A stretch of 16,891 bases of DNA from Phoronis pallida (Eukaryota; Phoronida; Phoronidae), in NCBI GenBank assembly GCA_028565715.1, contig JAOXYC010208683.1, positions 1-16,891 of the forward strand, written 5' to 3'. A model generated the notes under the pieces. It did no database searches. It worked only from the letters and a program-made list of their open reading frames with translations, and had not been told where the DNA came from. The translations under genes were made by a program, and so were the position numbers. Every line of letters begins with the position of its first letter. Within the stretch, counting starts at the first letter, position 1. Below are positions 12,201 to 16,861 of this stretch, piece by piece.

Positions 12201-15200
12201 CACGGTCCAATGAGCAAAACACGTTAATTTACCAGCAATATTTGAATTTTATTATAATAGTTTTTGACCTGAAGAAAAAAGTGAAGGCAAATGTCCATGG
12301 TAAATAACGTTTCGGATTTATTCACAAATCCATTATTTTTTTCTTCAATTTTATTCTTGAATTTTATTGCACTTAGTAAACAGGAAAGTGCCAACATGTA
12401 TTGAAATGGCGATCATATGACTGTGTGAAACCAAGCCAATTACACGATCTTTGGAAAGTCACTTTGTTGTAGTTTAGTTTACATAGTCATCATAAGGCAA
12501 ATGAGAATACTTAATATTGCCAGTTGAATGCTAAGCTTGACAGTAAGCATCAGAATTTGTACCCAAGAATTTAAAGCAAAATTAACAAGTGTTAAATATA
12601 CTCACATGTTGAAAGCCATGCAGTTAAAGCCAATCGTCATGCCTCAGCAAACCACATGCGGTAGTTCCCTCTGGTGTTGGTGAGTAAAACTAAGGCTACT
12701 CTAAAGTGTTAGATGCTATTGGTCTAGATGTGATAAACTAAGTAAAGACTGTCAAGTGACGTGGGAGGTTAGCAGTTTATGAAAGGAATAGGGGTTTTGA
12801 AAAGAAGTTTTCAAGTGCGAACATTTAATTTTTGAATAATTGTCTTTGCGAGAAAAGTGTTTTTGGATACAAAACATAGTTTAGACTTTAAATAGAGAGT
12901 GATTTCAAAGAAGTAAAGAAATAGCAAAAAAAAGTGAACTTCCGAATATGATAAGAAATTGAGGACAAATACAGAGCAATTTCAGCAAAAAAAGAATTGG
13001 AAAAAGTAATGTACGGTAGTTGTCTAAGAGACATTAGGAACTATTAACGTTTTACAAATGACCATGCTGCGACAGTAACATTAAGCAGACAAATTACTAA
13101 ACAAAACAATACTAAGCAAAGTACAACTATCTTAGTTTACAATCTTGAGATTCATGACAATAAAGTGATATGTACAATAAAATCCTATAAAAAAACATCC
13201 ATGCAAAAGCAGGATCTAAAATCACACATAAAAAATAAAAATCATAACTAAGCACTATAAAAATTGAAAACATAAAATTATCACAGAACATTTTAACATC
13301 CAAAAATAGAGAAACACACAATCATAACAGGAAAAAATTCTCCTTAAAAGCACACAAATGCCTTGAAAAGCAACCAAACATACTTCAATATCAAACATAC
13401 ACCCTATCTTTCATCCTCATTTTCATCCACGCTAGTAGTAAACTTGGCATGCTAATGATCATAACTTGGCAATGCAATTAAAATCTGCTTCAATCCGATG
13501 GTGAGATATTGCAAGCGTTCATTTATACCTGATACAAGGAGTTGTGCAGAACATTCTGCAAAGCCGGCTTCATTGCGAGCCTGGCATGTAAATATACCAG
13601 CGTCTTCAGGGAAGGCTTCACGGATTACCAGAGTGACGAGTTCTCCTTGCTTAGTGATCTGGAAGAAAGAAGAGATTATTTAGTGTTGACTCAAGGAAAG
13701 ATAAAAATTTAGTGGAGATGAAAATGTTTTCCTACACTAAAAGAATTCTTGAAAAATATCATGTTGTTCTAATCTAAATTTCAGTTTAATTGATTTATTT
13801 TTTCATACGCAATCACTGTTCAATTTAGAAAAACAAAAAATCACAAAACAAATTCCTCAACCATTTTTTTCTTTTACCACTGACTGAAACATTATTCTCC
13901 AGATGAATTTAATCACTTTCTGGGAAAACTACTTTCAAATTCAGATTCATTTCACCAAGTATGAATGATACATTGCAATGGCCAAGGATGTGTGAGACAA
14001 ATATTTGCAACTCAAATCTCACCATGAAATCGGGAGATGGACGAATGACATCACTCTCCCTCATCCAGACCACTTCAGGCTCAGGTTTGCCAGAGACGGC
14101 AGCAATGAAGCGGGCTTCATTTCCTTCTGGAATATCTAGGTGGGAGATGGGTCTTGTGAACCTTGGCGGCTCCATCGGCTCCACAACTGGTTCTGGTTCG
14201 GGAGCAAAGATGGCTGCAATGGAATGAAGATAATCAGACGTCTAGACAATGAATTATGATGAAATAATAATTGATGCCAAAATCTAATAATTCGAAAATT
14301 AAATGAAAACATTTAATATTCATTACTTTATTATTAAGAAGCATGAACATTCATTCGATTAATGACTGACTTTTAAGAAAGGAAAGGCCCTTTAAAAAAC
14401 TCTTGTCAAGAAAAGTACAGTGTCGTTATTTAAAAATTATACTATTAGCACTTTTATGCATTGTTTTTTGGTTTTTTGGTTTTTAGCACAGAAAATAGTA
14501 TGGGCTGGATAGCTCAGTTGGTAGAGCATCTGACCAACAATCAGGGAGACCTGGGTTCAATTCCCAGCTCAATTCCGATTTTTTCTTTCTTTTCAAATTT
14601 GTCAATTTTCACTAACAATGACATTAATTCAATTCCAATAATATATCAATTTCCTTACGTTGGACTTTCAGGCTAGCAACCAAAGACACTTCCCCAGCAG
14701 GATTGACAGCCATACAGCGGTAAGTACCCTCATCCTCAGGGAAGGCTTCAGCTATTCTCAGTGTGTGCTGGTCACCAACGGACTCCATCTTGAAATATTT
14801 GGACGGTTTGATGGCCTGGTTGTCAACGAACCATGTGACCATAGGAGCTGAAATAAAAGTAAGAGTTTATTACACCAAAATCTGTTTGTCAGCAAAAATT
14901 GCATCATAAGTATCAAAAATCCATGAAAGGAAAACCAAAGTTACGTATTTTTGATTTTTCTTTGGAATTGAAGAATAACAAATCGAAGAGAGATAACAAA
15001 AAAAATTAAATCTATACAGGCAACCATATGGCTAAATCACTTGTACCCCCTAATCTAATCCTAATGACAGGAATATTTTCTAAAAAACATGTCATGGCTT
15101 AACTGGGTCCGCAGACGATGTGCCTTTCTTGTTGGCAAAAATTACTGTTACTGTTATACATCGCTACTTACGAATGTGAAATTATCAACTTTTGAATGAG

Positions 15201-16810
15201 GTCGAGTGCGTTGGATTTTGTGTTACAAATTGTATCCTCACATTCATCTGAATGATTTAATACCTTCGCTTATTCCGGAAATCTCTATACAGGCGGTCAA
15301 TGTATTGAAATACCTCGACATGAGGTAACTGAGATCAACTGTAACGTTTTAACATCGTGTTTTCGATAAAGAATGAAGGTACTTACAAGAATTAGTAAAG
15401 AAAAATGATCAAATTGATAAAAGAAACGGATGAAAACGTCGTATTTCAATAATTGATAATTCTACATTTCGTAAGTAGCGATGTATGAGTTTAATAAGAA
15501 AAAGATGAACTAACCTGGTTGGCCTGGTATCTTGCAGGTGAAGACTGCTGGTTTCCCCTCTTCAATCTCCTGATGCTTCATTGGCTGCACAACAGTTGGT
15601 TTCACCATCGGCTCCTCTTGTGGTGCCGGCATTGGTTTGGGCAATGTGGGAGGAGCCTCCTGTTTAAGAGCTGAAAACCAACAGAATTCCATTTGTTGGT
15701 GGCAAAGTAATGAAGGAGTGTCACACATGTTTTCAAGAACATTGGACAGATGCAGCTTATCAAACTTTCTCCTAGCATTTGTTAGGAGACACTATTGAAG
15801 AATTGAAGCTATGGTGGCCTAACAACCTCTGTCACCTCAAACACATTACCAACAATCAAGACTAACCAATGTTTAACTAAACACTGGTTATCTTTTTCTA
15901 TGAAACTGAGCCCTGAAAACTAAAATTAAGAATAAATAGATACCAGCATGGACTAAACACCAGTTTATTCAAGAGGACCATGAGAGTTAAAGAAATTATA
16001 CCTAAACACTTAACTCACGACACAGATTTTTGAACTTACGTTGAATCTCCAATGTTGCGGTACATGTGGTACGTCCCTCAGGGTTGAGTGCTGTACATTC
16101 ATAAATGCCTGCATCTTCTGGTTGGACTTCATATATCAGCAGTGTGTGATGCTCCTCTTCTGATAGGAACTTCCAACGTTTCGTCTCCTTAAGCTGTACG
16201 GAGTCCTGCAGACAAAAGATTAGGAAATTAATACTTTATATTAAGATATGAATTGAAAACAAGAATATTCTACTTTTTTGAAAAATGAAATGTGACTCAA
16301 CTTTGAAGAATGATTAGTATATCAAAGGCTTTAGAGATATCTATAAAAGCCCTGCCTTAATTGACATCAAACAGCAAATGTCATCTTTTCTGTACAAAAA
16401 GGAAAAGGTTGAATGATAAAACCAAGTATCACTATCTTTAATCTTGTGGCCATTCTTCAAATACATAAAGCCATGATGAGGGATTTAAATTAAACATAAC
16501 TACAAACCATTTTGTAAAAATAAATCATGAAAAGTCAATTTACCTTGCTCCAGAACACTTGGGGTTTAGGCTTGGCACTGATCTGGCACACTAGGGAGAC
16601 TGGTTCACCAACAACTGCCTTCAGATCTTGCACCATACTTCTGAAGACTGGTGCCACCTTCTCCTCCTTGACCTCTGCTGGTTTGACGATGAGTTTAGAC
16701 TTGCTCTGAATCATACCGTAGGGATTGTATGCCTTCACCATAAACATACCCTCGTCTTCTCGGAACACTTCAGGGATGAAGAGAGTGCTTCTGTGTGGTC
16801 CAGTGCTCAC
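1..16810 (-). CDS. Titin-like tandem-Ig giant muscle protein gene, internal part (24 exons, introns included in span)
   Basis: The joined exons form one open frame of about 2,295 codons with matching splice phases at all 23 junctions. The product has 16 complete and one partial I-set Ig domain. Each complete domain shows the C-strand Trp, and the F-strand signature D-x-G-x-Y or a close variant is present in nearly all; several lack one or both core Cys. The domains are joined by Pro/Glu/Thr-rich linkers, with one PEVK-like spacer. In the titin, twitchin and kettin families such arrays act inside muscle cells as sarcomere scaffolds and elastic elements; that role here is inferred. Order by position: 16810-16544, 16205-16040, 15670-15515, 14847-14659, 14213-14023, 13658-13529, 12184-12052, 11518-11301, 10880-10712, 10454-10237, 9997-9582, 9256-8861, 8456-8093, 7732-7379, 7075-6755, 6274-5915, 5626-5270, 5095-4745, 4534-4064, 3401-3230, 2737-2520, 2170-1637, 1258-779, 255-1. 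Obscurin, stretchin or a myopalladin-like protein remain possible, because no diagnostic kinase or Fn3 domain lies in the window. Confidence 0.9.
256..778. other. Intron between exons 23 and 24
   Basis: AT-rich intron with gtaagt donor (776-778 side) and cttttcag acceptor. Apart from the fold-back at 387-517 I see no coding or RNA feature. The forward open frame at 493-738 has no recognisable domain and AT-rich codons. Confidence 0.75.
387..517. repeat. Imperfect fold-back element in the intron between exons 23 and 24
   Basis: Positions 387-425 and 480-517 form inverted arms. They include exact stretches 400-411 against 493-504 (12 bp) and 418-425 against 480-487 (ACCGGTTA / TAACCGGT), plus 390-398 against 506-514. 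The loop is about 54 nt. It resembles a small non-autonomous fold-back or MITE, and no gene is inside. Confidence 0.6.
779..1258 (-). CDS. Exon 23: acidic linker plus Ig domain
   Basis: 480 bp, phase 1 to 1. The acceptor is ccgtctttcag and the donor is GAAT followed by gtaagt. A linker of about 75 residues (AAAESSSEEEGFKTPVEAL, later a Glu/Asp/Pro/Thr run) leads an Ig with VKFTCEVKGKPIP, VTWYHDGK, LCTLLIVEVFPGDAGEYKCV and AENPVGMADTVATLEVE. Both core Cys and the E-strand Cys are present. Confidence 0.93.
1259..1636. other. Intron between exons 22 and 23, with a GC-rich hairpin
   Basis: AT-rich. At 1552-1571 it holds a perfect 8-bp stem (CCAAGCAG / CTGCTTGG) around an ACAA loop. A weaker 7-bp stem (TAGTTTT / AAAACTA) lies at 1401-1422. 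Nothing else was seen. Confidence 0.7.
1637..2170 (-). CDS. Exon 22: long acidic linker with poly-Gln run plus Ig domain
   Basis: 534 bp, phase 1 to 1, the longest exon here. The acceptor is cattctttccag and the donor is ATTG followed by gtgagt. A linker of about 90 residues contains two related FQFTVGA / FQFHVEE segments, a five-Gln run (ALQQQQQKF) and many Glu. The Ig follows: IKFRVEFKPES (B-strand Cys to Val, and an unusually long B-C turn), VKWYHNT, VLEVAEVFPDDAGDYLCQVE. Confidence 0.93.
2171..2519. other. Intron between exons 21 and 22
   Basis: AT-rich, with gtaagt donor and ccag acceptor. No repeat or exon-like segment was recognised. Confidence 0.7.
2520..2737 (-). CDS. Exon 21: B-G strands of Ig domain begun in exon 20 (218-bp exon)
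   Basis: 218 bp, phase 2 to 1. The acceptor is gttatttttcag and the donor is AATG followed by gtaagt. It encodes FECTFEAEPMPATSWLHNS, then VCTLTLSNVQPQDAGEYVCK and CENELGEATSKSILHVN. Both core Cys, the E-strand Cys and one extra Cys are present. It is a paralogue of exons 8 and 10 by length, phase and motif (for example ENELGE shared with exon 8). Confidence 0.92.
2914..2946. repeat. Imperfect (TTA)n microsatellite
   Basis: About 33 bp of ttattattat-type repeat with interruptions, inside an intron. Confidence 0.85.
3083..3149 (-). pseudogene. Partial duplicate of the 3' end and donor site of exon 20
   Basis: Aligns without gaps to 3209-3275, offset 126 bp, with 8 mismatches in 67 positions by eye. 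It covers the last 15 codons of exon 20, the donor gtatgtgtt and a few intron bases. In the exon frame it reads VHM, three changed residues, then KEANVGQTV, so the frame is kept. In-frame stops lie just upstream and there is no strong polypyrimidine acceptor. I take it as an exon relic, with an alternative exon as a less likely reading. Confidence 0.7.
3230..3401 (-). CDS. Exon 20: Thr-rich linker plus A strand of an Ig domain
   Basis: 172 bp, phase 1 to 2. The acceptor is attcatttcag and the donor is GTCAT followed by gtatgt. It encodes PGAQIIGTTTTVTRQKHE, then an acidic stretch, then VHMTPRKEANVGQTV. The split falls just before the B-strand Cys, as in exons 7 and 9. A partial copy of its 3' end and donor lies 126 bp further along, at 3083-3149. 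Confidence 0.87.
3402..4063. other. Intron between exons 19 and 20
   Basis: AT-rich 662-bp intron with only short hairpins (for example AGTAGA / TCTACT near 3900-3916). No coding, RNA or mobile-element signature was recognised. Confidence 0.65.
4064..4534 (-). CDS. Exon 19: long Thr/Glu/Ser linker plus Ig domain
   Basis: 471 bp, phase 1 to 1. The acceptor is gttttatattacag and the donor is TTGC followed by gtaagt. A linker of about 65 residues (starting EELSTELVIQTTEATTQE, later HILEDSDEEPP) leads an Ig with VLFSCTVTGKPMP, ILWLRES, TGEATLKISKV and DGVVYAVQAENTVG. The F-strand Cys is Val and, unlike the block upstream, the E-strand Cys is missing. This exon ends the run of single-exon Ig domains. 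Confidence 0.93.
4745..5095 (-). CDS. Exon 18: single-exon Ig domain
   Basis: 351 bp, phase 1 to 1. The acceptor is ctatttatttcag and the donor is GTTG followed by gtaagt. The linker EEPKAILIPTQEVHELTEID leads an Ig with VILKCVVSGKPMP, ITWYHEE, SGVCTLMILGV and DRGIYACRASNPAG. Both core Cys and the E-strand Cys are present. Confidence 0.93.
5270..5626 (-). CDS. Exon 17: single-exon Ig domain
   Basis: 357 bp, phase 1 to 1. The acceptor is ctctcatttacag and the donor is CAAG followed by gtgagt. The linker VAPVEQTIVIKTTETTQMVQ leads an Ig with ATMTCVVEAKPEP, IRWYQDE, TGVCQLVIYGV and DAGIYVCEVVNSEG. Both core Cys and the E-strand Cys are present. The C-strand half resembles exon 13 more than exons 14-16. 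Confidence 0.93.
5915..6274 (-). CDS. Exon 16: single-exon Ig domain lacking both core cysteines
   Basis: 360 bp, phase 1 to 1. The acceptor is aaatttcag and the donor is GATG followed by gtaagg. The linker APEEVTETVSMKTTEVIQTT leads an Ig with VTFMAVVEAEPEP (B-strand Cys to Ala), ITWYHNE, TGVCTLVISGV, and HQGLYTLEAVNPAG (F-strand Cys to Leu). Only the E-strand Cys remains. Confidence 0.93.
6275..6754. other. Intron between exons 15 and 16
   Basis: 480 bp, AT-rich, gtgaga donor and aaatttcag acceptor. I see nothing else in it. Confidence 0.65.
6755..7075 (-). CDS. Exon 15: single-exon Ig domain, shortest linker of the tandem block
   Basis: 321 bp, phase 1 to 1. The acceptor is cctcttccacag and the donor is GAAG followed by gtgaga. 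A very short linker (IRPAEAPAGPMEQ) leads an Ig with VTFMCIVEGEPMP, IKWYHNE, TGVCTLEIRGV and HQGIYTVEAFNPAG. The F-strand Cys is Val. From the C strand onward it is nearly the same as exon 16. Confidence 0.93.
7076..7378. other. Intron between exons 14 and 15
   Basis: 303 bp, AT-rich, gtaagt donor. I see nothing else in it. Confidence 0.65.
7379..7732 (-). CDS. Exon 14: single-exon Ig domain
   Basis: 354 bp, phase 1 to 1. The acceptor is attttttccgcag and the donor is GAAA followed by gtaagt. The linker EPQVTEQTFSIKTHEVTQ leads an Ig with VTFMCIVDAEPMP, ITWYHEEKE, TGVCTLVLMNV and DQGVYTVQASNPVG. The F-strand Cys is replaced by Val while the E-strand Cys is kept. Confidence 0.93.
7733..8092. 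other. Intron between exons 13 and 14
   Basis: 360 bp, AT-rich. It has one short hairpin (CAGATG / CATCTG around 7823-7846) and nothing else recognised. Confidence 0.65.
8093..8456 (-). CDS. Exon 13: single-exon Ig domain (first of seven in a row)
   Basis: 364 bp, phase 0 to 1. The acceptor is ccatttctcccag and the donor is AATG followed by gtaagt. The linker DVVQEIVTVDLQAVPSDTAD precedes a full Ig with CVFTCRILAEPEP, IRWYQDE, the E-strand motif TGMCTLTIEG, and DRGVYTCEAENPVG. Both core Cys and the E-strand Cys are present. It is the entry exon of the tandem block, taking phase 0 from the PEVK-like exon and leaving in phase 1. Confidence 0.93.
8457..8860. other. Intron between exons 12 and 13, with an exon-like segment
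   Basis: On the minus strand, 8748-8628 is flanked by a good acceptor (ttcttttcggcttgcag) and a strong donor (gtaagtct). Its phase-0 reading is open for 40 codons, but its 121-bp length makes the junction with exon 13 read TGA. It is not included in the CDS. Confidence 0.6.
8861..9256 (-). CDS. Exon 12: PEVK-like Glu/Pro/Gln/Thr-rich repeat spacer
   Basis: 396 bp, 132 codons, phase 0 to 0. The acceptor is tttgcattctag and the donor is ACAGAG followed by gtattgg. The frame is fixed by both neighbours and has no stop. It reads as an about 20-residue repeat alternating QPTSEEP-type and EQPTSEQPILL-type units, ending in TFTVDTQITEQQQPEDSTDT. Composition is mostly Glu, Pro, Gln, Thr and Ser with no Ig motifs. 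By analogy with the titin PEVK region it is likely disordered and extensible, which is inference. It has almost no Lys, unlike vertebrate PEVK. A different frame on the same strand, also repeat-coded (rich in Asn, Pro, Leu and Ser), is open over 8773-9063 but does not fit the splice phases. Confidence 0.85.
8930..9250 (-). repeat. 60-bp coding minisatellite inside the PEVK-like exon
   Basis: The plus-strand motif gggttcctcagaggtggg recurs, exactly or nearly, at 8954, 9014, 9068, 9128 and 9188. The spacings are 60, 54, 60 and 60 bp. All spacings are multiples of three, so unit gain or loss keeps the frame. The two units at 8954 and 9014 are almost identical, which suggests recent turnover. Confidence 0.9.
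9257..9581. other. Intron between exons 11 and 12, with an exon-like segment
   Basis: On the minus strand, 9506-9433 (74 bp) has a pyrimidine-rich acceptor (tttttctcaccaccttcag) and a donor (TTCAG followed by gtgaaa). Its length would shift the frame into a stop in exon 12. The forward open frame 9321-9560 has no recognisable domain. Confidence 0.6.
9582..9997 (-). CDS. Exon 11: complete Ig domain plus long C-terminal linker
   Basis: 416 bp, phase 1 to 0. The acceptor is tttcttatcag and the donor is CGACAG followed by gtaaat. It encodes GEVEQPQPMEPPEF, a full Ig (B strand VVFTVEVRG with Val in place of Cys, C strand LSWFQGE, F strand DTADYRCVA), then a linker of about 35 residues with a His-rich patch (VVTHEHVMTTEHKEVLPE). 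The phase switch to 0 at its end matches the repeat exon that follows, setting the pair apart from the phase-1 Ig exons downstream. Confidence 0.92.
10237..10454 (-). CDS. Exon 10: B-G strands of Ig domain begun in exon 9 (218-bp exon)
   Basis: 218 bp, phase 2 to 1. The acceptor is gattattttctag and the donor is TCAG followed by gtatgt. It encodes RLECLVDAIPIPTVCWYVNG, then AILLIIEVGPQDTGEYTCRA and a short DGVEALSTTTLYVS end. Both core Cys are present, plus an extra Cys just before the C-strand Trp. Confidence 0.92.
10712..10880 (-). CDS. Exon 9: Val/Pro/Glu-rich linker plus A strand of an Ig domain
   Basis: 169 bp, phase 1 to 2. The acceptor is ccattatacag and the donor is GCCAG followed by gtgaga. 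It encodes PTQMEVELVEPDVTEATIQL, then a short PEVK-like run (VQPEAPLQPEKVKP), then TFKSPLQPEINVPVRGIA. It is the partner of exon 10. Confidence 0.85.
10881..11300. other. Intron between exons 8 and 9
   Basis: 420 bp, AT-rich, gtaagt donor and atacag acceptor. Nothing else was recognised. Confidence 0.65.
11301..11518 (-). CDS. Exon 8: B-G strands of Ig domain begun in exon 7 (218-bp exon)
   Basis: 218 bp, phase 2 to 1. The acceptor is ccatttgcag and the donor is TAAAC followed by gtaagt. It encodes RLICEIDAYPPPKITWYVNG, then ITLVIQNVQLEDEGEYILKA and ENELGETTCRTTLICK. The B-strand Cys is present and the F-strand Cys is Leu. It has the same length and split position as exons 10 (10237-10454) and 21 (2520-2737). 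Confidence 0.92.
11519..12051. other. Intron between exons 7 and 8, carrying a long fold-back
   Basis: 533 bp. The main content is the inverted repeat at 11663-11769 and the 16-bp palindrome TGACAAAACTTTGTCA just outside its left arm (11649-11664). Confidence 0.7.
11663..11769. repeat. Near-perfect fold-back: 38-bp arms, 31-nt loop
   Basis: Arms 11663-11700 and 11732-11769 are reverse complements with a single mismatch. Inside is a second hairpin (TTCTTCT, cgta, AGAAGAA at 11716-11733) that overlaps the base of the right arm. No coding content. It could be a fold-back transposon remnant or MITE, and the near-identity of the arms points to a young or maintained element. Confidence 0.85.
12052..12184 (-). 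CDS. Exon 7: acidic linker plus A strand of an Ig domain
   Basis: 133 bp, phase 1 to 2. The acceptor is atgttacag. I chose the donor AAG followed by gtaggt because it gives the phase (2) that the next exon needs; gtaagg four bases upstream would break the frame. It encodes VLSEVEEVFPIADTMPQEIE, then MIPPEFAKALSPQREVSPGQEV and the first two bases of Arg. The intron sits just before the B-strand Cys. Confidence 0.83.
12185..13528. other. Largest intron (1.34 kb), between exons 6 and 7
   Basis: AT-rich. On the minus strand 12670-12606 is a less AT-rich exon-like patch with acceptor accaacaccag and donor gtgagtat, but 65 bp with an in-frame stop (CTT TAA). The low-complexity minus-strand open frame at 13127-13321 is rich in Phe/Tyr/Leu and looks like an AT-rich artefact. 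No other feature was seen. Confidence 0.65.
13529..13658 (-). CDS. Exon 6: second half of Ig domain begun in exon 5
   Basis: 130 bp, phase 0 to 1. The acceptor is cttctttcttccag and the donor is TCAG followed by gtataa. It encodes ITKQGELVTLVIREAFPEDA, then GIFTCQARNEAGFAECSAQ and LLVS. The F-strand Cys is present but its usual B-strand partner in exon 5 is not, so the canonical disulfide cannot form in this domain. Confidence 0.87.
13659..14022. other. Intron between exons 5 and 6
   Basis: 364 bp, AT-rich, gtgaga donor, clear polypyrimidine acceptor. Nothing else was recognised. Confidence 0.65.
14023..14213 (-). CDS. Exon 5: linker plus first half of an Ig domain
   Basis: 191 bp, phase 1 to 0. 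The acceptor is ccattgcag and the donor is TTCATG followed by gtgaga. It encodes the linker PIFAPEPEPVVEPMEPP, then strands A to C' (RFTRPISHLDIPEGNEARF, VVWMRESDVIRPSPDFM). The B-strand core Cys is replaced by Ala (FIAAVSG). Confidence 0.88.
14214..14658. other. Intron between exons 4 and 5, with a tRNA-like element
   Basis: 445 bp. It contains a T-rich repeat (gttttttg units) at 14463-14485 and the tRNA-like sequence at 14502-14576; the rest is AT-rich. Confidence 0.7.
14502..14576 (+). repeat. tRNA-like element (tRNA-derived SINE head or tRNA pseudogene)
   Basis: It carries a perfect Pol III A box (TAGCTCAGTTGG) and a good B box (GGTTCAATTCC). It folds into a D arm (GCTC / GAGC), an anticodon stem (TCTGA / TCAGG), and a perfect 5-bp T stem (CTGGG / CCCAG). 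The anticodon loop CCAACAA would give AAC (Val) but has C instead of the invariant T before the anticodon. The acceptor stem pairs poorly (two mismatches and three wobbles in seven). A T6 run at 14579-14584 could end Pol III transcription. It lies antisense to the host gene. A functional tRNA is unlikely; a SINE-derived copy is my first reading. Confidence 0.7.
14659..14847 (-). CDS. Exon 4: second half of Ig domain begun in exon 3
   Basis: 189 bp, phase 1 to 1. The acceptor is tttatttcag and the donor is CCAAC followed by gtaagg. It encodes the C-strand Trp (MVTWFVDNQ), then HTLRIAEAFPEDEGTYRCMA with the F-strand Cys, and ends in ASLKVQ. The two core cysteines of this domain are both present. 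A tRNA-like element lies in the next intron, about 80 bp below this exon. Confidence 0.9.
14848..15514. other. Intron between exons 3 and 4, mostly filled by a TIR element
   Basis: 667 bp, of which about half is the element at 15159-15483. The rest is AT-rich with no other feature. Confidence 0.7.
15159..15483. mobile_element. MITE-like element with about 47-bp terminal inverted repeats
   Basis: The outer 14 bp of the two ends match exactly (CATCGCTACTTACG), and similarity extends with small gaps to about 47 bp (ATTATCAA is shared further in). A TA dinucleotide flanks both ends (15157-15158 and 15484-15485), as expected for a Tc1/mariner-type target. The 325-bp body has no open frame of note, so it would be non-autonomous. 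Family not recognised. Confidence 0.75.
15515..15670 (-). CDS. Exon 3: Pro-rich linker plus first half of an Ig domain
   Basis: 156 bp, phase 1 to 1. The acceptor is ggttttcag and the donor is CCAG followed by gttagtt. It encodes a Pro/Glu-rich linker (KQEAPPTLPKPMPAPQEEP), then strands A-B of an Ig (KPTVVQPMKHQEIEEGKPAV) with the B-strand Cys in FTCKIPGQP. The intron falls between strands B and C. Confidence 0.85.
15671..16039. other. Intron between exons 2 and 3, with short palindromes
   Basis: Contains a stem-loop TCTCCTA / TAGGAGA at 15768-15789 and a near-palindrome AACCAATGTTTA / TAAACACTGGTT at 15864-15889 (one mismatched pair). No larger element was recognised. Confidence 0.65.
16040..16205 (-). 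CDS. Exon 2: second half of Ig domain begun in exon 1
   Basis: 166 bp, phase 0 to 1. The acceptor is tctgcag before GACTCC and the donor is CAAC followed by gtaagtt. The frame gives DSVQLKETKRWK, then HTLLIYEVQPEDAGIYECTA, a normal E-F strand segment with the F-strand Cys, ending in ATLEIQ. It is shorter than a 60-residue open frame and has no internal ATG start. It is supported by its in-phase splice sites and by completing the fold of exon 1. Confidence 0.85.
16206..16543. other. Intron between exons 1 and 2
   Basis: 338 bp, AT-rich, gtaaat donor and tctgcag acceptor. I see nothing else in it. Confidence 0.65.
16544..16810 (-). CDS. Exon 1 of window: end of one Ig domain plus start of the next
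   Basis: 267 bp, phase 0 at both ends. The acceptor is ttttag before GTGAGCAC and the donor is AGCAAG followed by gtaaat. The first half is strands E-G of an Ig (LFIPEVFREDEGMFMVKAYN), with Val where the F-strand Cys would be. The second half starts a new Ig (APVFRSMV...VSLVCQISAKP) and stops right after the C-strand Trp (VFWSK). This is the most upstream coding sequence visible, and the rest of the first Ig lies upstream of the window. Confidence 0.85.
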
Positions 16811-16861
16811 CTAAAAGAACGTGGAACAATGAGTTAATATCAGAGGGAACACAATAGAACA

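Noticed and set aside
12606-12670. Exon-like patch in the largest intron (accaacaccag acceptor, gtgagt donor)
   Set aside because: 65 bp with an in-frame stop (CTT TAA), and a direct exon 6-7 junction already restores the frame. Could only be a poison exon.
13127-13321. Phe/Tyr/Leu-rich minus-strand open frame in the largest intron
   Set aside because: Looks like a hydrophobic peptide but is what AT-rich sequence gives by chance; no splice sites in phase.
14461-14676. Plus-strand open frame of 71 codons containing IAQLVEHLT and GSIPS
   Set aside because: This is the well-known spurious translation of a tRNA-like sequence (A box and B box read as protein), not a gene.
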